Source: Oscillospiraceae bacterium
GTDB taxonomy: Bacteria; Bacillota; Clostridia; Oscillospirales; Oscillospiraceae
Assembly: GCA_017439425.1 (NCBI GenBank)
Contig: JAFSJE010000089.1
Location: 25,917 to 89,916, forward strand
DNA length: 64,000 nt
Direction: 5' to 3'
In this document: piece after piece, positions 9,130 through 17,531 of the stretch
Numbering within the stretch: position 1 is the stretch's first letter
How the letters are laid out: each line of letters opens with the position of its first letter
Position numbers and translations under genes: made by a program
The notes under the pieces: model-generated
Seen by the model: only the letters and a program-made list of their open reading frames with translations
Database searches by the model: none
What the model was told of the DNA's origin: nothing

Positions 9130-9380
9130 AGCCGCACTTCCTCGCCCACCTTGCCTCCGTCAAAAACGAAAACGCGTTTCGGCGCAAGTCCCTTGGAATA
9201 GAGAACGCCGAGCGCGTCGGAAATCCTGGCACGCATAAGCTTTACGGAGTAGCCGCAGCCCTCGCGCAGTCGCTCCTCCGGCGTTCTGATTACCGCCGCC
9301 CGGAAGCCCGCGGAGACCAGCGCCCTTTCGGTGCGCTGAGCATAGGTCAGCGAGCGGCTGATGATAAGATAATCGCTCAT
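9126..9380 (-). CDS. DUF3343 family protein (putative Se/S carrier-like)
   Basis: This 84-residue protein, MSDYLIISRSLTYAQRTERAL onward, matches the small DUF3343 family. Members are often encoded beside cysteine or selenocysteine metabolism genes, and the family is described as putative Se/S carriers. A cysteine sits at residue 42 (REGCGYSVKL), where members have a conserved CG pair. I chose the ATG at 9380 because an AGGG ribosome site lies 8 bases before it. A GTG at 9389 in the same frame is possible. The overlap with the desulfurase suggests joint function; this is inference. Confidence 0.75.
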   Translation of the reverse strand: MSDYLIISRSLTYAQRTERALVSAGFRAAVIRTPEERLREGCGYSVKLMRARISDALGVLYSKGLAPKRVFVFDGGKVGEEVRL

Positions 9381-9392
9381 TCTTTTCACCCT

Positions 9393-9427
9393 ATAAAAAT
9401 GGTGCAGCCCGAGATGGGCTGCACCAT
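9393..9427 (-). terminator. Rho-independent terminator after ispF
   Basis: A perfect 12-base stem (arms 9399-9410 and 9416-9427, core GGTGCAGCCC) with a 5-base loop is followed on the minus strand by TTTTTA. It lies 17 bases beyond the ispF stop and just ahead of the DUF3343 gene. Confidence 0.85.
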
Positions 9428-9444
9428 TATATGCGTCAGGTTCC

Positions 9445-9915
9445 TTATTCGTTCAGTAAAACTACCGCGTGGGCAGCGATGCCCTCGAGCGCGCCGGTGA
9501 AGCCGAGTCCCTCCTCGGTGGTCGCCTTCACGTTTACGCGGGATTCGTCGATTCTGAGCTTCTCAGCGAGATTTTTCACCATCTGCGGGATGTATTCGTG
9601 CATCTTCGGGCGCTCCGCGATGATAGTAACATCCGCGTTCGACACCGTAAAGCCGCTCGCTGTAATTCGCTCCATGACCTTATCGAGCAGAATCAGCGAG
9701 TTTATGCCGGCATACGCCGGGTCAGAGTCGGGGAACATTCCGCCGATGTCGCCCATCGCGGCGGCGCCCATAAGCGCGTCCATCAGCGCGTGGGTCGCAA
9801 CGTCGGCATCGGAATGGCCGAGAAGTCCGAACTTATAGGGTATCTCCACACCGCAAATTACAAGCTTCCTGTTCTCCATAAACCTGTGAACGTCATAACC
9901 GTGTCCTATCCTCAT
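9445..9915 (-). CDS. ispF: 2-C-methyl-D-erythritol 2,4-cyclodiphosphate synthase
   Basis: This 156-residue enzyme cyclises CDP-methylerythritol 2-phosphate in the MEP isoprenoid pathway. It opens MRIGHGYDVHRF (metal-binding Asp and His) and has LGHSDADVATHALMDALMGAA, GDIGGMFPDSDP and a C-terminal region VKATTEEGLGFTGALEGIAAHA. The start overlaps the end of ispD by 4 bases. IspD makes its precursor, after IspE. The length is normal for the family, and all metal ligands are present. Confidence 0.97.
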   Translation of the reverse strand: MRIGHGYDVHRFMENRKLVICGVEIPYKFGLLGHSDADVATHALMDALMGAAAMGDIGGMFPDSDPAYAGINSLILLDKVMERITASGFTVSNADVTIIAERPKMHEYIPQMVKNLAEKLRIDESRVNVKATTEEGLGFTGALEGIAAHAVVLLNE

Positions 9916-10658
9916 CGCTCAGACCTCCTTTTTAGTATCATCTCGGCAAGAACTATGTCCGCCGGGGTAGTCACTTTGATATTTTCCTCGCTTCCCTTTG
10001 TAAGAAAGACGTTTACGCCCATATTTTCGACAGCTGAGCAGTCGTCCGTGAGGCTGAGGCCGTCCTCCTTCGCCTTCAAAAGTGCGGTTTTAATCAGATC
10101 GGGCTTGAAAATCTGCGGCGTCTGCATCGAGGCCAGCGTATTGCGATCGACTGTGCCGACAGTAAAGCCGTTTTCGATCCTCTTTATTGTGTCCTTGACG
10201 GGTATATACGGCGCGGCTGCGGAATAAAAGGCCGCCTTCAGAACAGTTTCCTTTATTATATCGCCGGTTACGAGCGGCCTTGCGCCGTCGTGTATCGCCA
10301 CAAGCCGCGCCTTTCGGCTGATTTCCGCGATCCCGGCGAGAACAGAGTCCATTCTCGAGGCTCCGCCCTTTACGATCTTCGTCGCCTTCGCGATGTTGTA
10401 CTGCGCGCATAGGTCAGCGATCTTGACGATGCTGTCCTCGCGCGTGACGATCACGATCTCGTCGATCACGTCGCAGGATTGGAAGACGAGCAGAGTTCTC
10501 GCGATTACCGGAATGCCTTCAAGCTCAATGAAGAGCTTATCCTCGCCCATGCGGGTCGAGGAGCCGCCGGCGGCGATTATCGCGGTGCAGTAAGGCGACA
10601 GCGTGCGCTTTTCCTTCTCTTCAGCAGTTTTCGGTTCGCTCTTTCTGAAAATCGCCAT
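9912..10658 (-). CDS. ispD: 2-C-methyl-D-erythritol 4-phosphate cytidylyltransferase
   Basis: This 248-residue enzyme transfers CMP from CTP to methylerythritol 4-phosphate. The nucleotide-binding signature AAGGSSTRMGEDKLFIEL lies near residue 30. VAIHDGARPLV and the VDRNTLASMQTPQIF segment are also present. A 25-residue charged N-terminal extension (MAIFRKSEPKTAEEKEKRT) precedes the fold. The ATG at 10658 has a GGAAG ribosome site about 8 bases upstream. Its own promoter lies at 10681-10709. Confidence 0.95.
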   Translation of the reverse strand: MAIFRKSEPKTAEEKEKRTLSPYCTAIIAAGGSSTRMGEDKLFIELEGIPVIARTLLVFQSCDVIDEIVIVTREDSIVKIADLCAQYNIAKATKIVKGGASRMDSVLAGIAEISRKARLVAIHDGARPLVTGDIIKETVLKAAFYSAAAPYIPVKDTIKRIENGFTVGTVDRNTLASMQTPQIFKPDLIKTALLKAKEDGLSLTDDCSAVENMGVNVFLTKGSEENIKVTTPADIVLAEMILKRRSER

Positions 10659-10680
10659 TCCGCTCACTTCCTTCACAGTC

Positions 10681-10709
10681 AGTTTATCATACTTCCCTGC
10701 TTTATGCAA
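10681..10709 (-). promoter_or_regulatory. Promoter of ispD-ispF
   Basis: On the minus strand TTGCAT (10709-10704) is 17 bases from TAAACT (10686-10681), about 23 bases before the ispD ATG. It begins directly after the terminator of ispH-rpsA. The -35 is the same hexamer as at the cdaA and rplS promoters. Confidence 0.65.
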
Positions 10710-10710
10710 C

Positions 10711-10743
10711 AAAAAACCGTCGAAGAAAAACTCCGACGGTTTT
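10711..10743 (-). terminator. Rho-independent terminator after ispH-rpsA
   Basis: The arms AAAACCGTCG and CGACGGTTTT enclose a short A-rich loop. On the minus strand the stem is followed by TTTTTTG. It lies 12 bases after the ispH-rpsA stop. Confidence 0.85.
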
Positions 10744-10755
10744 CGTTTTATTCAA

Positions 10756-12861
10756 TTACTCCTCAACCTCTGCGGGAGGATTCTCGGTGTCATATACAAC
10801 TGCGGGCTCATCGTCCTCAGCAGCCTCAGCCTCGACAGCGTGAGCTTCCGGCTCGAGAAGAGCGCGGATGGAGAGGGAAACCTTCTTGTTCTCCTCGTCG
10901 ATAGCGGTGATCTTTGCCTTAACCTCCTGACCCTCGGAGAGAACATCCTCGGGCTTGCCGATACGGCGATCGGCAATCTGGGAGATGTGGATAAGTCCGT
11001 CAACGCCGGGAACGATCTCAGCGAAAGCGCCGAAGGTCATGAGCTTGACGATCTTGACGTCGGCAACATCGCCGACAGAATACTTATCTGTAAATACCTT
11101 CCAGGGGTTGCCGTTCGGATCCTTGTGACCAAGGGAGATCTTCTTCGCGTCCTTGTCGAAGTTGATGACGTAAACGTCAAGCTCGTCGCCGACCTTAACA
11201 ACGTCGGACGGCTGGCGGACTCTGCCCCAGCTGAGCTCGGAGACGTGAACCATACCGTCAACGCCGCCGATATCGACGAATGCGCCGTAAGAGGTGAGGC
11301 TCTTGACTACGCCGTTGTAGTGCTTGCCGACCTCGATATTGTCCCAAACTTCCTGAGCCTTAGCGCGGCGCTCTGCATAAGCTACGTCGCGGATGGAACC
11401 GACAACGCGGCGGCGGGGCTGATTGACCTCGCGGATGCGGAGCTTGACCTTCTTCTTGAGGAGCTCGGTCATGGGAGCATCCTTGGGAAGGCCTGACTGG
11501 CTGGCCGGAACGAATACGCGAACACCCTTGACGAGGACGACTACGCCGCCCTTGTTCTCCTCAACAACGGTACCCTCAACGACAGTGCCCTCATTGCGGG
11601 CAGAGACAATGTTTTCCCAGTTCTTGGCGGAGTCGAGACGCTTCTTGGAGAGCATAACGGTGCCCTCAACGTCGTTGACGCGCATAACGTAGGCTTCGAT
11701 CTCATCGCCGACCTTGACGATGTCATTGACATTGACGCCCGGCTCGTCGGTGAGCTCGTCTACGGGGATATATCCGGACTGCTTGGTTCCGAGATCGACG
11801 GAAATTTCAGTCTGTCCGATGGACGAAACTACGCCAGAAACCTTCTCCCCCGTATGTAAAGTTTTGATGGAGCGCTCGAGAAGCTCCTGGAAGCTGAGCT
11901 CAGCCTCGTTGATCTTCTCCTCAACTTTCTCCTTTACCTCGGCGACGGTCTTAGCGACCTCTTCCTTGGCTTCTGCGACCTTCTCGGTCATTTCTTCGAT
12001 TTTTTCCTTGATCTCGTCACTCATCTTGTTGACTACCTCCTTAATTATCCACTCCGGTGTGCTGGCTCCGGCGGTAATACCCACAACGTCGAAATCCCTC
12101 AGCTTGTCCGGCTCGAGCTCGCCCGCATTCTCAATGAAGAAAACCTCGGCTCCGCCCTCGCCCGCGATAAGTGCAAGATTCCGGCTGTTGTTGGAGTTTT
12201 TTCCGCCTACCACCACGACCGCGCCGCACTCTCTGCCGAGGGCAGCAGCTTCTCGCTGTCGTTCCGAAGTAGCACTGCATATTGTATCAAATAATTTTAC
12301 GTTTGTACACAGTTTTTTTATAAAATCTGCTAAATTTTTTAAATTTTTTTGCTCTGCTGTTGTCTGACTGACTATACTGACGCCGTTTTCTGGCATTTTT
12401 CGGCAATCTGCGAAGTATTTTTCGGCATCCTCCGCGCCTCTGAATACCAGTATTCCGCCTCTGCCCTCGGTGATCGCCTGAATCTCCGGATGTTCACGGT
12501 CTCCGAGAATAATGATCGTTCTGCCCTCTTCAAGCTCTCTTTTGACGATATCGTGTACCCGCGCGACCATCGGGCAGGTCGCGTCTGCTATCTCCGCGCC
12601 TCTCTCCCTCAGCGCCTCATAGACGGAATCTGCGGCGCCGTGGCTGCGAATGATTACCGTATCGCCCGCCTTTGCCTCGGATGGGTCGCTGATTATGCCG
12701 ACGCCCTCGCTTTTCAGCTTCTGCACGGCATCCTCATTGTGGATGATCGGGCCGAGCGTCGAGACATTTTCCCGCTCTCTCCCACACTTCTCCGCAAGCT
12801 CGATCGCGCGCTTTACGCCGAAGCAGAAGCCCGCTGACTTCGCAACAACGAGCCTTTTCAT
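10756..12861 (-). CDS. ispH: HMB-PP reductase IspH fused to ribosomal protein S1
   Basis: This 701-residue protein joins two functions. Residues 1-280 are IspH, the iron-sulfur enzyme that forms IPP and DMAPP at the end of the MEP pathway. The three cluster cysteines are C13 (GFCFGVKRA), C96 (ATCPMVARVH) and C195 (TICSATSERQ). A charged, probably coiled-coil linker covers 281-325. Four S1 RNA-binding repeats follow at about 337-407, 423-492, 509-579 and 594-666, with an acidic tail. This IspH-S1 fusion is known from many Clostridia. The start overlaps the cytidylate kinase end by 4 bases. Confidence 0.96.
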   Translation of the reverse strand: MKRLVVAKSAGFCFGVKRAIELAEKCGRERENVSTLGPIIHNEDAVQKLKSEGVGIISDPSEAKAGDTVIIRSHGAADSVYEALRERGAEIADATCPMVARVHDIVKRELEEGRTIIILGDREHPEIQAITEGRGGILVFRGAEDAEKYFADCRKMPENGVSIVSQTTAEQKNLKNLADFIKKLCTNVKLFDTICSATSERQREAAALGRECGAVVVVGGKNSNNSRNLALIAGEGGAEVFFIENAGELEPDKLRDFDVVGITAGASTPEWIIKEVVNKMSDEIKEKIEEMTEKVAEAKEEVAKTVAEVKEKVEEKINEAELSFQELLERSIKTLHTGEKVSGVVSSIGQTEISVDLGTKQSGYIPVDELTDEPGVNVNDIVKVGDEIEAYVMRVNDVEGTVMLSKKRLDSAKNWENIVSARNEGTVVEGTVVEENKGGVVVLVKGVRVFVPASQSGLPKDAPMTELLKKKVKLRIREVNQPRRRVVGSIRDVAYAERRAKAQEVWDNIEVGKHYNGVVKSLTSYGAFVDIGGVDGMVHVSELSWGRVRQPSDVVKVGDELDVYVINFDKDAKKISLGHKDPNGNPWKVFTDKYSVGDVADVKIVKLMTFGAFAEIVPGVDGLIHISQIADRRIGKPEDVLSEGQEVKAKITAIDEENKKVSLSIRALLEPEAHAVEAEAAEDDEPAVVYDTENPPAEVEE

Positions 12862-14774
12862 TCCATCGCCGCCCGGATTATGGACTCTATCGCTTCCTTG
12901 ACCTCGCCAACGTTCATATTGCTTGTGTCGAGCAGAACGGAGTCCTCAGCGGGCTTAAGGGGCGCCGCGGCGCGGTGAGAGTCGTTATAGTCGCGCTCGA
13001 CGATATCCTTCAGCACCCGCTCGTAGCTTATATCAACGCCCTTCGCCTCAAAATCCTTCAGTCTGCGCGCGGCTCTGACCTCCGGCGAGGCGACGAGGAA
13101 TATTTTTACATCGCTGTCCGGCAGAACGACTGTGCCGATGTCGCGCCCGTCCATTATAACGCTGTACTTTTTCGCCAGAGAGCGCTGTGTATCGAGAAGA
13201 AACGCTCTGACGGACTGGATCGCGGAGGTGTCGGAGGCGTATTTCGTTACCTCCGGCGTACGGATGAGGTCTGTGACGTCCTCGCCGTTCAGTATCATGC
13301 GCTGGGTATCGTTCTCATACCTCATCTCGATATTTATCTCGTCGAGAAGCGCTGTAACACCCTCCTCGTCGCGGCTGCCGACGCCCTTTCTGAGAACGTA
13401 GAGCCCGACAGTGCGGTAGAGGGCGCCGGTGTCGACGTAGATAAGCCCCATCTCCTTTGCGACGAGCTTTGCAAGTGTGCTCTTTCCGGCGCCGGACGGG
13501 CCGTCGATAGCGACATTGATGTGCATTTTGTTTTCTCCTTTATCTAAAATGGCAGCAGCTGCGGCGTGGGCAGTCGACCACGCGATTTGCAGATTGAAGC
13601 CGCCGGTATAAGCGTCCACGTCCATTACCTCTCCGGCAAAGTAGAGTCCCCGGAGGTACTTCGATTCCATGGTTTTGGGGTCGATCTCCTTTACGGAAAC
13701 GCCCCCGCGGGTGACGACCGCCTCCTCGATCGGGCGTGTGCCGGATATCTCTACCGTGAAATCCTTGAAGAGCGCGACTAAACCCCGGCGCTCCTCCTTC
13801 GTGACGGAGTTGACCTCCTTATCCGGGTCGATGCCGCTGCGCTCTACTATTACGGGTATCATGCTGTGGCCCGCAAGGTCGCCCAGAGCGTTGCGGAAGG
13901 CGCGGTTGCGGTATTTATCGAAGTCGCGCAGTATGCGCTCATCAAGCTTTTTCTCATCGAGCGCCGGCTTTAAATCGATGTGCAGCGTATAGCTCTCGCT
14001 GCCGACGTTGCGAAGATGCGCCGAAGCTGAGAGAATAACGGGACCGGTCACGCCGAAGTGAGTGAACATAAGCTCGCCGAAGTCCTCATAGACAGTCCTG
14101 CCCTTGCCGTCGGTGAATTTCACGCCGACGTTTTTGAGGGAAAATCCCTGCATTTTCGCGCACATTTCGCCCTTTTCCGTGAGCGGAACGAGGCTCGCCC
14201 TCGGCTGTACTACGGTATGTCCCGCCTGGCGTGCGAATATATATCCGTCGCCCGTGGAGCCGGTCAGCGGATAGCTCACGCCGCCTGTTGCGACGACGAC
14301 TGTGCTCGCGTAATACGCGCCTCTGTCGGTTTTTACGCCGCGCAGAGCACCGTCCTCGATAATAAGGCTCTTTGCCGTCGCTGTGACGCGCTCAACGCCT
14401 GTATCGCGGATAAATCCCAGAAGCGCGTTTACGATATCGGCGGCTCTGTCTGAAACCGGAAAAACGCGGCTTGCGCGCTCGGTTTTCAGCGGAACGCCGC
14501 GGCTCTCGATGAACTCCATCATATCCTGCGGAGTGAAGGAATTGACGGCGGAATAGAGAAATCTGCCGTTTCCCGGGATATTTTCGATCACCTTTCTCGG
14601 CTCGGAGTTGTTTGTGAGGTTGCATCTTCCCTTGCCGGTTATGCCGAGCTTGCGCCCGACCTTGTCATTTTTCTCAAGGAGCGTAACTCTTTTGCCGCCC
14701 CCGGCGATCAGTCCGGCGCAGAAGAGCCCCGCCGCGCCGCCGCCGATAACTATTACGTCAGTCGTGTTTCTCAT
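12858..14774 (-). CDS. HI0933/BaiN-type flavoprotein joined in frame to cytidylate kinase
   Basis: A single 638-codon frame encodes two proteins that are usually separate. Residues 1-416 form an HI0933-family FAD oxidoreductase: GGGAAGLFCAG (residues 11-21), ITGKGRCNLTN, the TGG of VVATGGVSYP and the C-terminal GEVMDVDAYTGGFNLQIAWSTA. Residues 417-638 are cytidylate kinase: P-loop AIDGPSGAGKSTLAK, YVDTGALYR, MDGRDIGTVVLPD and RDYNDSHRAAAPLKPAED. CMK phosphorylates CMP and dCMP. No stop separates the halves. The kinase half also has its own ribosome site and ATG at 13526, so a free kinase is likely made as well. I start at 14774 (MRNTTDVIVIGG); the start overlaps the upstream regulator by 17 bases. 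Confidence 0.88.
   Translation of the reverse strand: MRNTTDVIVIGGGAAGLFCAGLIAGGGKRVTLLEKNDKVGRKLGITGKGRCNLTNNSEPRKVIENIPGNGRFLYSAVNSFTPQDMMEFIESRGVPLKTERASRVFPVSDRAADIVNALLGFIRDTGVERVTATAKSLIIEDGALRGVKTDRGAYYASTVVVATGGVSYPLTGSTGDGYIFARQAGHTVVQPRASLVPLTEKGEMCAKMQGFSLKNVGVKFTDGKGRTVYEDFGELMFTHFGVTGPVILSASAHLRNVGSESYTLHIDLKPALDEKKLDERILRDFDKYRNRAFRNALGDLAGHSMIPVIVERSGIDPDKEVNSVTKEERRGLVALFKDFTVEISGTRPIEEAVVTRGGVSVKEIDPKTMESKYLRGLYFAGEVMDVDAYTGGFNLQIAWSTAHAAAAAILDKGENKMHINVAIDGPSGAGKSTLAKLVAKEMGLIYVDTGALYRTVGLYVLRKGVGSRDEEGVTALLDEINIEMRYENDTQRMILNGEDVTDLIRTPEVTKYASDTSAIQSVRAFLLDTQRSLAKKYSVIMDGRDIGTVVLPDSDVKIFLVASPEVRAARRLKDFEAKGVDISYERVLKDIVERDYNDSHRAAAPLKPAEDSVLLDTSNMNVGEVKEAIESIIRAAME
13524..13541 (-). 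promoter_or_regulatory. cmk: Internal ribosome binding site and start codon for cytidylate kinase
   Basis: Within the fused frame, AAAGGAG lies 8 bases before an ATG at 13526 that begins MHINVAIDGPSGAGKS, the normal N-terminus of cytidylate kinase. Initiation here would give a 222-residue free kinase of usual length (12858-13526). Confidence 0.7.
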
Positions 14775-15618
14775 ATACCTCGTACTCCGCCCACATTTTT
14801 TCAAGTCTGCGGAACTTGTCCTCAAGATCGCTGCCGGATGCCTCTGCCGAGGCTACGATCAGCGCGTTGATAAGGCTCAGCGGCGCAACGAGCGAATCGA
14901 GAAACGAGAGCATATCGCTGTGCGCGTATAGTTTGATATCGGCGTTTTTCGCAACAAGGGAATTCTCCGTGTCGGTTATGCCGATGACCGTTGCGCCCAT
15001 ATCGCGGGCAAACTGCATAGCTGTGATGGTGCGGCGAGAGTAGCGCGGGAAGGAGAGCGCTATGAGTATATCATCGCTGCCGATGTGCTGAATCTGCTCG
15101 AAGATCGCGCTCGCGGCGGAATCACAGACAACGCGCACATCGTTAAAGAGGAAGTTCAGATAAAAGCCGAAGAAGCCCGCGAGGTAGCCGGACGAGCGCA
15201 GTCCAACTATATAAATACTGCGCGCGTTCACGATTTTCTGAACCGCCGCCTCAAAAGACGCGCGATCAAGCTCGTCGAGCGTCATGCGTAACTTCTCAAC
15301 ATCGCTTGTGAGGACTGTATCGACGATATGTCCGCGCTCCATTATTTCCTTAGAGACCTCTATTCGCTGGACAGTGGTGAGGCGGTTTTTTATAAGCTCC
15401 TGCAGGGCGCGCTTCATCTCGGGATAGCCCTCATAGCCGAGGTCCGCGGCGAAGCGCACAACAGTGGACTCAGAGACCTGTGCTGCCTTGCCGAGCTTTG
15501 AGGCGGTCATGAACGCCGCCTTGTCGTAATTTGCGGTAATGTATTTTGCAATCTTTCTCTGCCCCTTCGAGAAGCCGGGATTGCGCTGGCTGATGAGCGA
15601 AAGAACATCATTTTCCAT
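14758..15618 (-). CDS. MurR/RpiR family transcriptional regulator
   Basis: This 286-residue regulator has an N-terminal HTH_6 domain (residues 1-80, with KGQRKIAKYITANYDKAAF and ESTVVRFAADLGYEGYPEMK). A SIS sugar-phosphate-binding domain follows (about 120-250, with ARSIYIVGLRSSGYLAGFFG and ILIALSFPRYSRRTI). RpiR-type proteins respond to phosphosugars. The start at 15618 has a GGTGTGAG ribosome site. The end overlaps the flavoprotein start by 17 bases, so it probably heads the operon with cytidylate kinase and IspH-S1. A palindrome over its own transcription start suggests autoregulation. The ligand is unknown. Confidence 0.88.
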   Translation of the reverse strand: MENDVLSLISQRNPGFSKGQRKIAKYITANYDKAAFMTASKLGKAAQVSESTVVRFAADLGYEGYPEMKRALQELIKNRLTTVQRIEVSKEIMERGHIVDTVLTSDVEKLRMTLDELDRASFEAAVQKIVNARSIYIVGLRSSGYLAGFFGFYLNFLFNDVRVVCDSAASAIFEQIQHIGSDDILIALSFPRYSRRTITAMQFARDMGATVIGITDTENSLVAKNADIKLYAHSDMLSFLDSLVAPLSLINALIVASAEASGSDLEDKFRRLEKMWAEYEVYEKHD

Positions 15619-15639
15619 ATACTCACACCCCAAAAAATT

Positions 15640-15696
15640 ATAGACGCATTGTGAAAACAACGCGTCTATTGTACATTCAATATTTCATTTTTGCAA
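15640..15696 (-). promoter_or_regulatory. Promoter with palindrome before the RpiR-type gene
   Basis: On the minus strand TTGCAA (15696-15691) is 17 bases from TACAAT (15673-15668). Directly downstream, an inverted repeat with 8-base arms, ATAGACGC and GCGTCTAT (15640-15669), overlaps the expected start site. It could be an operator for the regulator itself. A T-rich stretch follows the right arm, so it could also act as an attenuator or as the rluB terminator. Confidence 0.55.
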
Positions 15697-15761
15697 GAAT
15701 CTTTTGCAACTTTCATCTGTAAAAAATGCAAAATCAGCATTTTGGCGAAAATTGCACATTC

Positions 15762-16472
15762 TCAGCTCATAAGTCTTTCAACTTCTGCGCGGGTGAGATT
15801 TCGCCATGTGCCCTTTTTGAGTCTCCCGAGGCTTACGCCGCCCTCGGTGATACGAGTGAGGCGCGTGACCCTGAGCCCGGCAAGCTCGCACATCCGCCTT
15901 ATCTGGCGGTTTCGGCCCTCAAAAATCGTTATATCGAGCACAGAACGGTTGGGCTCCGACTCTCTGAGGCGCACGACCGGCTCTGTGAGCGCCACGCCGT
16001 CAAGCTCCATCGGCTCTCTAAGGCGGCGGATGCCCTTCTCGACGTCGCCGGTCACGCTGACGCGGTAGGTCTTCTCCTTCTCGCCGGATGGGTGCATGAG
16101 GTGGTTTGCAAAGTCGCCGTCATTCGTCATAATGAGCAGCCCCTCTGAATTTATGTCAAGTCTCCCCACGGGATAAACGCGTTCCGGAATATCGGAAACA
16201 AGTTCCTTTACAGTCTTTCTGCCCTTTTCATCACTCATTGTGGTGACATATCCGACGGGCTTATTCAGCATTATGTAAACCTTACGTTCTGATTCAAGGA
16301 CAATCTTTTCGCCATCGAGGCAGATATCGTCCCTCTCCGGGTCAGCCTTTTCTCCGAGCGAGGCTACGGAGCCGTTTACAGTCACCCTTCCCTCTTCAAT
16401 TACGCTCTCAGCCGCCCTGCGGGATATGCCCGCGGCGCGGCTTATATGCTTTTGGAGCCTTTCTTCCATCAT
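15762..16472 (-). CDS. rluB: Pseudouridine synthase, RsuA/RluB family
   Basis: This 236-residue enzyme makes pseudouridine in rRNA, most likely 23S. An S4 RNA-binding domain fills residues 1-60 (MEERLQKHISRAAGISRRAAESVIEEGRV). The catalytic motif PVGRLDINSEGLLIMTNDG contains the active Asp. NRQIRRMCELAGLRVTRLTRITEGG closes the fold. RluB is favoured over RsuA by the general gene neighbourhood (scpAB) in Bacillota. The exact site modified cannot be fixed from sequence. The ATG at 16472 overlaps the gerW stop as ATGA. Confidence 0.9.
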   Translation of the reverse strand: MMEERLQKHISRAAGISRRAAESVIEEGRVTVNGSVASLGEKADPERDDICLDGEKIVLESERKVYIMLNKPVGYVTTMSDEKGRKTVKELVSDIPERVYPVGRLDINSEGLLIMTNDGDFANHLMHPSGEKEKTYRVSVTGDVEKGIRRLREPMELDGVALTEPVVRLRESEPNRSVLDITIFEGRNRQIRRMCELAGLRVTRLTRITEGGVSLGRLKKGTWRNLTRAEVERLMS

Positions 16473-16885
16473 TTATCAATGACCACGGTGGTCGCAGTCT
16501 CGTCCTTGGGCTCGTCCTTCTTTGTCATGGACTGCACCTTGTCAATGAGGTCGGGAGCGGCGTCGAGCAGGCGCTCAAGTGTGGTAACGGCGGGCGCCTC
16601 GACGTTCATGATGCGAACGTGCCCGTCCTTGATGACAACAAAAGCGGTGGGATTGATCTTGACTCCGGCTCCGCCACCGCCGCCGAAGGGGTTGGCGTTC
16701 GAGCCGTTTTTCGGGCTGATGTCGCTTCCGCCGGTGGCAAAGCCGTAGGAAATGCGGCTGACGGGGATCATGGTGATTCCGTCCGGGGTCACGATGGGCT
16801 CACCGATGGCGGTGTTGGAGTTTGTCAGTGCCTTTACGTTCTGGAGAATTGTCTCGAGAAGTGCGCTTGCATTATTTTTGTCCAT
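16469..16885 (-). CDS. gerW: GerW/YtfJ family sporulation protein
   Basis: This 138-residue protein has the YtfJ pattern: GEPIVTPDGITMIPVSRISYGFATGG, then the glycine run FGGGGGAGVKINPTAFVVI. In Bacillus, YtfJ/GerW is made in the forespore and is needed for full germination. Its presence suggests a spore-forming lineage, although family members also occur in species not seen to sporulate. It overlaps the DUF2953 gene by 14 bases and rluB by 4. The tail is rich in lysine and acidic residues. Confidence 0.88.
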   Translation of the reverse strand: MDKNNASALLETILQNVKALTNSNTAIGEPIVTPDGITMIPVSRISYGFATGGSDISPKNGSNANPFGGGGGAGVKINPTAFVVIKDGHVRIMNVEAPAVTTLERLLDAAPDLIDKVQSMTKKDEPKDETATTVVIDK

Positions 16886-17531
16886 TGTCTTTTCCCTTTC
16901 CGCTCTTTGACCACTTGAGATACGCCTTGATTACCGGCGCAAGGCCGAGAGCAACATAGATGATTTCCCAGATCCTTATTGTTATCTGCGCGTCAAGCAG
17001 CACCTTGTCGCCGCCGCCGTCGAAGCCGACGAGTACGGTATAGTCGCGCTTTTTGATTCGCAGAAATTTTGACACAAAGGGTGATAGTCCGTTTATCGCG
17101 GCGACCGCTCTGCCGTAGTTTATAGCGGCGTCGGCCGGGTCGTCGCAGTTAGAGGTGTATTGAAGCCTTATATAATCGACGGTGAGCTTTCTTCTGAGTC
17201 TCGTAAGCGTATCGCCCACGGCTCTCAGCGCGGTCATCGCAAGCTCGACGGTGCCGCCGAGGTCGTGCTCTGACTTTTCCCTCGGCTTCTCCTCGGGCTT
17301 TTCTTCCTCAGGCTTTTCCTCGGTTTTCTCTTCCTTTGGCTTGTCCTCCTTCGGCTTCTCCTGGGGCTTAGGCTTCTTCTCCTTCGGCGGAAGAATGCCG
17401 ATCTTTATGAACGCCGCAATTACGTCGAGACTGAAGCCCGATTTATCGTAGCCGACCCGCACGCCGACGGGGATTATCGCTATGAGGAAAAATATGAGGA
17501 GTATTATTCCGATCACGATGAGGGCGGTCAT
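16872..17531 (-). CDS. DUF2953 family membrane-anchored protein
   Basis: This 219-residue protein starts with one membrane segment (residues 3-23, ALIVIGIILLIFFLIAIIPV). A low-complexity charged stretch of repeated KPxEEKPEE units follows at about residues 50-90. The remainder, with RLRRKLTVDYIRLQYTSN and DAAINYGRAVAAINGL, fits the DUF2953 family that is commonly found beside YtfJ and ScpB in Clostridia. A second hydrophobic patch lies near 188-203. Function is unknown; a sporulation link is inferred only from gerW. Confidence 0.75.
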   Translation of the reverse strand: MTALIVIGIILLIFFLIAIIPVGVRVGYDKSGFSLDVIAAFIKIGILPPKEKKPKPQEKPKEDKPKEEKTEEKPEEEKPEEKPREKSEHDLGGTVELAMTALRAVGDTLTRLRRKLTVDYIRLQYTSNCDDPADAAINYGRAVAAINGLSPFVSKFLRIKKRDYTVLVGFDGGGDKVLLDAQITIRIWEIIYVALGLAPVIKAYLKWSKSGKGKDNGQK

